A DNA stretch of 64,000 bases, from contig CM060329.1 of assembly GCA_030674155.1 (NCBI GenBank), positions 27,318,184-27,382,183 on the forward strand, in the 5' to 3' direction. The translations under genes and the position numbers were made by a program. The first letter of the stretch is position 1; each line of letters starts with the position of its first letter. This DNA is from Stramonita haemastoma. Its lineage: Eukaryota > Mollusca > Gastropoda > Neogastropoda > Muricidae. The notes under the pieces were generated by a model. The model saw only the letters and a list, made by a program, of their open reading frames with translations, searched no databases and was not told the DNA's origin. Shown here piece by piece: positions 57,561-64,000 of this stretch.

Positions 57561-57639
57561 GAAAAAAGGAATAGAATATTCAGGTTTACGGGAAAGTTTT
57601 TTAAACTAAAAAAAAAAAATCTGAATTCTTAGATTTTTA

Positions 57640-57745
57640 GAATGATGTAAGCATTCGTGTGCTTTTTTTCCATCTAGTCCCCTTGTCCATAGATTTTGTC
57701 AGCTGTTCCTACCATACACAATGGCCCCATACTTCCCAAAGGCAG
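57640..57745 (-). mobile_element. Short SINE fragment
   Basis: GTAAGCATTCGTGTGC, then TCCATCTAGTCCCC, then ACACAATGGCCCCATACTTC match the GAGGATAATGG family tail. Confidence 0.55.
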
Positions 57746-57857
57746 CCAGAGGGGTGACTGTATATGTATGGAATGGGTAGAGGGGTCATGGGGGGGGGGG
57801 GGAGAGTTGAGGGAAAGGGGTGTTCAGGTTGACATAGGTTATGGATATTCAGGCCAG

Positions 57858-57869
57858 TGTGTGTGTGTG

Positions 57870-57900
<31 letters not shown>

Positions 57901-57902
57901 GT
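57858..57902. repeat. (GT)n microsatellite
   Basis: GT run with one AGTG interruption. Confidence 0.9.
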
Positions 57903-58094
57903 GTAAGGAACCGTTTATGCTGCAAACAAATTGTTTATGGTGTTAGTACAGATTATCCCGGGGAGAGCAGCCCACATTTCACACAGAGAAATCTGTCATG
58001 ACTAAGTGATATAAAATAGATAAATAAAATGAATTAAAAAAAAAAAAAGTAACGTAACACATTTGAAGCAACACTCTTGGTTCTAGTGTAAATT

Positions 58095-58430
58095 GCATTA
58101 GATACATAAAATGTGTGTGTGTTTAGCATGCACTACTGTGATTAAAAAAAGTATTTACATACTTATCATTCAGCACTCGATGCTTGCAACATCTGTTCAC
58201 TAACCAGTTCCATCTTTCAGAAGATAGGCTTGTGATAACGTACAATTTGAGCAACATTGGTTATGTAACCGCATTATGATTAATAAAATGGTGGTGTGTT
58301 TAACATCACATACTGTGATTAAAAAAGTCATTTATCAGATCAGCTTTATCATTCAGCACTCGAATGCTTGCAAAACATCCTGTTCACACATTAAAACCAG
58401 TTCCATCTTTCAGAAGATAGGCCATTGCTT
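58095..58430. repeat. Two-copy tandem duplication, about 180 bp
   Basis: CACTACTGTGATTAAAAAAA, then TTCAGCACTCGATGCTTGC, then CAGTTCCATCTTTCAGAAGA recur at about 58,311-58,420 with small indels. Just upstream, GAAGCAACACTCTTGGTTCT (58,071) is a third copy of the dispersed segment at 13,985 and 15,010. Confidence 0.75.
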
Positions 58431-58444
58431 GCCCGTAGGGTCAA

Positions 58445-58620
58445 GAAACAAAAGTATTTTTTGAAAAGCATACACACTGGTGTTGTGTTTAGACATCATC
58501 CACAAGGATAGAATGCGACTACTTAAATGGTGGGCTAAAATGGTTTTACATGCCAAGAATTCACCATTGGTGAACCTTGGAACTCTAGCCAAGCAACAGC
58601 TAAACAAGAGAGAATTGGCT
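58445..58620 (+). mobile_element. SINE fragment, plus orientation
   Basis: ACACTGGTGTTGTGTTTAGA, then AATTCACCATTGGTGAACCT, then TGGAACTCTAGCCAAG are the reverse complement of the GAGCTCCAAGG tail. Only the 3' half of the element is present. Confidence 0.7.
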
Positions 58621-59810
58621 GTAAATTTAGGATCAGTGTACATTCACAATGAGTTTTGTACTGTGTAACACTTCCGCAGTCTTTGTGGTTGGGTATATAG
58701 TTCACACAATTGAAAAAAAAGTTTGTGGTGATTTGTTTGTTTTGAGACTACATTTGTCACTGACAGAATTATCTTCATCTAGAATCTGCATTGTACCAGT
58801 ATGATGCATTTTGTGAAGGTTATTAAAAACTTTAAAAATCCAGGCCCTATTTTTCTGTTGAAGTACTTTTTGATGAAGACATGAAAGTTTTGGTGTATAC
58901 TGATTGTCAGCATGATACATCTTTAATGAATAAAAATGTTATTGTAGGTGTACTATTTTTTGATAATGATGTGACAGGAAAATATTTTTCATCAAAGTGT
59001 TTAGTTTTCCATGTATTCGATATTGGAATTAATTTTCATCCTGCCATTATGGCATGTATTTTCACATTTTGTATTGTGAATTATTCACACCGGGGGAATA
59101 ATTTTAGGTCGGTAACAGCTGGCACTGTGGTATAAATAATCTTCATTGCATTCATTCAGGCAGTAATTGATATTTTATCACAACACAGATTGTTTCAATT
59201 TTCTGTCATCTGTTTACATCCACTGGACCTTTTCACAGTCTGCTATAATCACCATTATTGGGTACAACAGCCAAGCGGATGAAGCAGAGGATTTCTAATT
59301 TTAACACTATCCCTATGTAAGGGAGAGAACTCCTTCCCTGTACACATGCCTGCTCATTGTATGCTCTGTTGCCCATATGTGGGTGCTACATAGGGAAAGG
59401 CTAGGAGATGGTTGGTAGTCCAATAGCGGGCAAGGAAAAGGTCAAGCATTTATTCTTTTGACTAGATGATCTGCATTTTGTTTGCTTTTACATAATTTAG
59501 TTGGTAAAAACAAAAGAATTTTTCGTCTGGCTATCTTCATCAGTAGATGGGTTTTTTTTTCAAGCTGCCCTGACCAAAATTTTTCAAATGTCATTTTGGA
59601 GATAAAATTAAAAAAAAAAATGTATATATTTTTTTTACTATTAAATGCAACAGATAATAATGTATACAATTTCTGTAGGCTAAATCTTGTAAAGTGAAAA
59701 AATCAAAGTGCTTAAACCAGAAGAGGCTGATTGCACTTTATTTAGTGATTCTTTTCTCCGCTATTATAAAAAAAAAAAGTGCCCAGTATGAATTGATGCA
59801 GTTTTTAATA
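58621..59810. other. No gene recognised
   Basis: AT-rich DNA with frames of at most 84 codons, no recognised motif and no repeat family identified. The longest, at 58,881-59,135, has no splice or domain support. Confidence 0.4.
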
Positions 59811-59811
59811 T

Positions 59812-60250
59812 GTAAAAGATTGCTACAATTATTCTGTTCTATGTTTATAACTTTTTTTTTTCCCTCATTGATGTTAATAGCTTTTTATGCTTATTTAAAA
59901 CTGGTAAAAGATTGTTACAATTATTCTGTTCTATGTTTATAACTTTTTTTTAATCCCTCATTGATGTTAATAGCTTTTTATGCTTATTTAAAACTTTTCT
60001 TTGGACTTACTGATTAGGTAAAAGATTGTTACAGTTGTTGTTGTAACTTATAAAATTTATAACTTCCTTTTTTCTCCCTTTTTGCCATTAGTAGTTTTTT
60101 ATGCTCATTTAAAAGATAGAATGGACTTAATTAGGTAAAAGATTGTTACAGTTGTTTTTGTTGTAAAATCTATAACTCCTTTTTTTCTCTCATTGCCGTT
60201 AGTAGCTTATTAAATTTTTTTTTTTTTATAGCTTATTTAAAAGACTTATT
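59812..60250. repeat. 91-115 bp tandem repeat, four copies
   Basis: GTAAAAGATTGTTACA-type starts at about 59,812, 59,904, 60,018 and 60,133. Each is followed by TATAACT, a T-run, and TAGCTTTTTATGCTTATTTAA. Copies differ by indels in the T-runs. Confidence 0.85.
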
Positions 60251-60369
60251 TTTGGACTGGACAAAACAATCTATTTTTTTGCGGATGTATCTTTTCATTG
60301 GTCCTTTAAGAATGAAACTGGTTTTCCAATGGGACTTGGAATTAGAGCTGTTGATTCATTGCTTGAGCA

Positions 60370-60515
60370 TTGTGTGCGTGTGTGTGCGTGTGCGCGCGTG
60401 TGTTTTCTTCAATTATATGTCTCTTCAAAAAAGTGATATTAGACAAATGTGTGTGTTGTGTGTGTAATAAAACTTCAGAACTCTGTGTGTGTTTGTGTGT
60501 GAATGTGTGTGTGTG
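60370..60515. repeat. GT-rich low-complexity tracts
   Basis: Interrupted GTGTGCG and GTGTGTG runs at 60,370-60,402 and 60,448-60,515. Confidence 0.8.
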
Positions 60516-60517
60516 TT

Positions 60518-60800
60518 TTATTTATTTATTTATTCTTTTATATCAAGGATAATGGAATAAGCATTCATGTGCTTTTTTTTACATCCAGTTCCCGTGTGTA
60601 TGCAGTTTTGTAAATGTCATCTGTTCCCACGGCATATGATGGCTTACTCTTGCGAAAAGCGAACAGGATTTAACATGCGCAAGATGTATATATAGTTTAT
60701 AGTCTCATCGGAAGGACTTTTTGGGAGAGTGGAGTCAGCTCTGATGTTAACTCTAAGGGAAAAATTCCCACGAATGGGAATAGAACCCGAGTCTTTAACA
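60518..60800 (-). mobile_element. SINE, 'GAGGATAATGG' tail type, head truncated
   Basis: ATCAAGGATAATGGAATAAG, then CATCCAGTTCCCGTGTG, then GGTTTATAGTCTCATCGGAA-like sequence, then GGGAATAGAACCCGAGTC, the box B region reversed. Box A is missing. Confidence 0.7.
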
Positions 60801-61765
60801 AATCAAAATCAAAATTTTATTTCCAGTTGGTACATTAAGCAATAGATTTGCTTTTTTTCATCAAGCCATCTACCTAGCAAAAAAACAAACAAAAACAATG
60901 CAACAAACAAAAAAACAACAAAACAAAAAGAAAAAAAAAATCACTTGAACAAAAAGCTCGAAACCAAAGAACAGACAACTAAACAGAAATGAAGCAGCAA
61001 GCAAACGAGCAAAGTACAACCAAGAAAACCCCACCCAAAACTATTTAGCTACAACATTGTCACAACTCGTAACAACGAAAGGAACTGAAGAGAATACAAT
61101 GATTATAATAATAATATCAACAATAGTGATAATAGCATGATAATAACACACTGTAAGACACGCTCCTTCACGTAGGCTACACACGCACGCACACATATAC
61201 GCAACACATATACGCAACCCACTCGCGCACGCACGCACATGCACATACAAATCAAACATATACACACACACATGCACGCACACACACTTGCACTTATGTA
61301 AGCACATATCCGCACGCGCACATGTACTTGAGTTTTTGTTTTTGTTTTTTTAGTCATAGAAAAAAAAAAGTCGAACAATTATATCGGGTTACAATATCCT
61401 CCTTTCTTTTACATTCATACTTCATATAAGAAAGAAGAAACAAACAACAAACAACAAAGTTAAAACAACAAAACTTCTAAAAATTGAGGTACAATCTATC
61501 AACAAAAAAATCATAACATTTTAATACATAGGGAGGCGAAAAAATGTAAACGATTATCCACACACACACACACACACACAAGTTCGCGCTCATGTCATCA
61601 ATAAACTTCATTCTAAAGGAAGTATATGCCTAATTTTAATTAAGTCATGTAACGGAACACAAGAGGAATCCATCCGCTGTAAGGCATATATATTGGGACA
61701 TACATATTCTAATACCTTAAATCTTATGATTATGGTCACAAAAATCACTTTCATAACCATTTTGT
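60801..61765. other. A-rich and CA-rich intergenic stretch
   Basis: A/C-rich runs (about 60,880-60,960 and 61,430-61,470), a CGCA/CA-rich tract at about 61,185-61,320 and a short (CA)n at 61,558-61,580. The AATCAAAATCAAAATTTTAT start at about 60,803 looks like the 3' end of a minus-strand retroelement, but no coding part is visible. Confidence 0.5.
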
Positions 61766-61769
61766 AATC

Positions 61770-61928
61770 GTGATGGCACTCGACTCAACTCCTCACTTGG
61801 CACTCAACTCTCACTTCTGGGTCCGGGTCCTTAACCCACCCACACCCCGGTAACCGCTTCTACTGGCGGGCGAAACGTTGTGAGGGGCTGGTGCATTCTT
61901 ACCCACCAGTAGGAGTCTTGGAGAGGAG
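61770..61928 (+). mobile_element. 5' leader of the RTE-like element
   Basis: The region just before the long open frame is richer in G and C than the AT-rich DNA to its left. It contains CTACTGGCGGGCGAAACGTT and GTGAGGGGCTGGTGCATTC. It is probably the element's 5' UTR; the exact left boundary is not visible. Confidence 0.5.
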
Positions 61929-63464
61929 ATGGGCGCCACCAAGCTTCCTCAAGCCCACTGCAAGGACATGATGAGAAAAACAAAACAGAAAGACATGCCG
62001 GATCGGTCGAGGCCCGGATCAACAACGACCGCGCTACCCACTGCAAGCCTCCAGGGTGGGAGTGACAAGTGTGCTACTGGGGCAGAACCAACTCTAAAGC
62101 TTCCAGATAAAGGGGCAACCATTGGTACATGGAATGTAAGGACTCTGTACCAAACAGGAAGAGTACAGGAACTTACACATGAATTGCAGAGGTATAAATG
62201 GGACATCATAGGGCTTGCGGAAGTCAGATGGATTGGCTTCGGAGAAACAACCACGCAAGACGGCCACAAAATATGGTACAGCGGAGAAGAGAAACTACAT
62301 CAACATAGAGTAGGCTTTATTGTCAGGAAAGAGATTGTGTCAAGCATCATCAGCTGCACACCAGTATCCAGCAGACTCATCTCAATCAGAGTTTCTGCAA
62401 AACCCCAGAATCTCACCATCATCCAAGTGTATGCTCCAACATCTGACTACGATGATGATCAGATAGAAGAATTCTATGAAGAACTTGAAAACGTCATCTC
62501 CAAAACGCCCAAAAAAGACATCCTTATTGTGGAAGGCGACTGGAATGCTAAGGTGGGACCTGATGCCTATGACACCTGGGCAGGAACCACAGGACGATTT
62601 GGACTGGGAGAAACAAATGACAGAGGACAGCGGCTGCTGGAATTCGCAAAGAAGCACAAACTGACTTTGGCTAACACACTCCACCCTCACAAGCCATCCA
62701 GAACATCAACCTGGCACTCACCAAATGGTCTGATTCATAATCAAATTGATTACATTCTGTCACCCCAAAGATTCAAATCCAGCATAAACAAGGCAAACAC
62801 AAGAACATTCCCAGGAGCTGACATTGGCAGTGACCACGACCTTGTACTTACCACCATCAGGCTGAAACTGAAAGCAAAACAACAGCCAAAAAGCCCACGC
62901 ATAAGATTCGACCTGGAAAAACTCAAAGACCCAACAGTGGTTGAGATCTTCCAAGCCAACATTGGAGGAAAGTTCGCCGCACTCACAGTCATCGACAATG
63001 ATGTGGACACATTGGCCAACAACATCAAAGAAGTGCTAACGACAGCAGCAGAAGAAACATTAGGAAGAAGCAGAACAAAGAAACAACCCTGGGTGACAAA
63101 TGAGGTTCTTGACCTCTGCGACAAAAGAAGAGAACTTAAAAAAAAAAAGTTCACAAGTCAAGAAGCTTACAAGAAGTACATGGATAGCCACAGAGAAGTG
63201 AGGAAAAAGATGAGAGAAGCCAAAGAAGCGTGGATAGAAGAACAATGCAACAACATCGAAGCTGGAATGACCAAGGGAAACAGCAAAACAGCTTACGACA
63301 CTTTGAAAGCACTAACAAAAACCACACAGCCTAAAGCCTCTGTTATTGAAGACAAAGAAGGAAATCTTTTAACGGAAAACAATGCCATCCTCCAACGCTG
63401 GACAGAATACTGTGAGGGATTGTACAACTACCCACTACGCCCAGATACCAACATAGTTTTCTGA
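61929..63464 (+). CDS. RTE-like non-LTR retrotransposon polyprotein: APE endonuclease part
   Basis: 511 codons from an ATG at 61,929. The N-terminal ~65 residues are basic and low in structure. An apurinic-type endonuclease fold follows: GTWNVRTL with N69, GLAEVRW with catalytic E98, VEGDWNAKVG with D204 and N206, NQIDYIL with D274, and SDHDLV with D302 and H303. All signature residues are present. This enzyme nicks the target DNA so that the element's own reverse transcriptase can prime from it. From about residue 310 there is the linker to the RT. The frame ends at TGA 63,462-63,464 after a TTTT run at 63,457-63,460. The RT continues in the next frame, so this is one gene with a one-base shift, either a real mutation or a homopolymer sequencing error. 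Confidence 0.92.
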   Translation: MGATKLPQAHCKDMMRKTKQKDMPDRSRPGSTTTALPTASLQGGSDKCATGAEPTLKLPDKGATIGTWNVRTLYQTGRVQELTHELQRYKWDIIGLAEVRWIGFGETTTQDGHKIWYSGEEKLHQHRVGFIVRKEIVSSIISCTPVSSRLISIRVSAKPQNLTIIQVYAPTSDYDDDQIEEFYEELENVISKTPKKDILIVEGDWNAKVGPDAYDTWAGTTGRFGLGETNDRGQRLLEFAKKHKLTLANTLHPHKPSRTSTWHSPNGLIHNQIDYILSPQRFKSSINKANTRTFPGADIGSDHDLVLTTIRLKLKAKQQPKSPRIRFDLEKLKDPTVVEIFQANIGGKFAALTVIDNDVDTLANNIKEVLTTAAEETLGRSRTKKQPWVTNEVLDLCDKRRELKKKKFTSQEAYKKYMDSHREVRKKMREAKEAWIEEQCNNIEAGMTKGNSKTAYDTLKALTKTTQPKASVIEDKEGNLLTENNAILQRWTEYCEGLYNYPLRPDTNIVF

Positions 63465-64000
63465 CAAACCCCCTGAACACCAAGATAAAGACCCACCAAT
63501 ACTAAGGTGTGAAGTAGATGCAGCTATTAAACAATTGAAGAAGGGGAAGTCCCCTGGAATCGATAACATCCCAGCTGAACTCATAAAAAATGGAGGGAAT
63601 GAAACAGCAAGGCGATTCACAGAACTTTGTCAGAAGATCCACGACACCAAAGAATGGCCAAAAGAATGGACACAGTCTCTTGTAATACCCCTGCCAAAGA
63701 AAGGAAACCTCAAGCAATGCCAGAACTACAGAGCCATCAGTCTCATAAGTCATCCTAGCAAGATCATGCTGCAGGTAGTCCTCAACAGACTGAAAAACCA
63801 AGCGGAAAAACTCCTGGCAGAAGAACAAGCGGGCTTTAGACCAAAACGCAGCACAATGGAACCAATTTTCAATCTGAGAATTCTGATAGAGAAGCATCTC
63901 CAACACCAAAAAGACTTGTACCACAATTTTATAGACTTCAAAAAGGCCTTTGACAGGGTATGGCATGACGGCCTCTGGCAAGTACTCAGGCACTTCAACA
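63463..64000 (+). CDS. RTE-like reverse transcriptase, continuation of the element (partial)
   Basis: Continues the element of 61,929 in the +1 frame and runs off the window end. Visible RT landmarks: GKSPGIDNIPAELI near 63,545, NYRAISLIS near 63,723, EEQAGFRPKRST near 63,820, and FIDFKKAFDRVW (motif A aspartate) near 63,924. No stop is seen in this frame up to 64,000. Apart from the single shift the copy is intact here, so the element looks young. It is in the same superfamily as the decayed copy at 5553-7076, but the proteins are not close copies. Confidence 0.9.

Noticed and set aside
62382..63154. Minus-strand frames of 100-134 codons across the retrotransposon
   Set aside because: They are shadows of the plus-strand endonuclease reading frame, which carries all family motifs.

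Overview
This is eukaryotic, AT-rich, intron-like and repeat-dense DNA. I see no conventional cellular protein gene, no operons and no bona fide tRNA or rRNA gene. It is dominated by tRNA-derived SINEs in both orientations, two copies of an APE-endonuclease non-LTR retrotransposon (RTE-like), long GT/CA microsatellites and several minisatellites. The mix (tRNA and tRNA/5S SINE heads, RTE-like LINEs) fits a lophotrochozoan, most plausibly a marine mollusc. That assignment is an inference from repeat style, not from a marker gene.

Layout. 0-9.5 kb: dispersed and tandem repeats, including a 54-bp array (1.3-1.9 kb), a tRNA/5S chimeric SINE (3.8-4.0 kb), a SINE whose tRNA head is amplified about nine times (4.9-5.4 kb), and a broken RTE-like reverse transcriptase (5.55-7.08 kb). 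9.5-12.8 kb: exon-module cluster 1. 13-15.2 kb: copies of dispersed repeats and a seed-like copy of the next array. 15.2-18.7 kb: a ~50-bp minisatellite interrupted by a SINE with a perfect 13-bp target-site duplication. 18.9-39.4 kb: exon-module cluster 2. 39.8-41.0 kb: a homogeneous 55-bp array. 41.3-54.75 kb: exon-module cluster 3. 54.8-61.8 kb: SINEs, microsatellites and a second locus holding only one 55-bp monomer. 61.77-64.0 kb: a young RTE-like element running off the window.

The most unusual content is the set of exon-like modules. More than 40 plus-strand modules each have a T-rich tract ending in AG, a body of short GGACTTC-containing repeats (17, 20, 22 or 24 bp), a conserved tail, and a donor of the form AAG|GTACGG or AAG|GTATGG. 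Related intron sequence of near-constant length separates them. In cluster 2 two module types (A and B) alternate with a period of about 1.8 kb. In cluster 3 four types (Q, R, S, T) cycle four times with a period of about 2.2 kb. All three clusters end with the same pair of terminal module types (D then C), so the clusters look like large-scale duplicates of one ancestral multi-exon locus.

Because 17, 20 and 22 are not multiples of 3, each of those repeat tracts encodes one and the same cyclic peptide in every forward frame. This explains the many overlapping open frames without requiring coding. I checked splice-frame continuity by hand. One three-module run (20,699-23,111) stays open after in-silico splicing, but most other junctions hit stops. 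The evidence therefore favours a multi-exon non-coding transcript, or a decayed or very fast-evolving repetitive gene, over a single intact protein. RNA evidence would be needed to decide. Boundaries of repeats and SINEs are approximate; splice-site coordinates are exact readings of the motifs but are unproven as splice sites.
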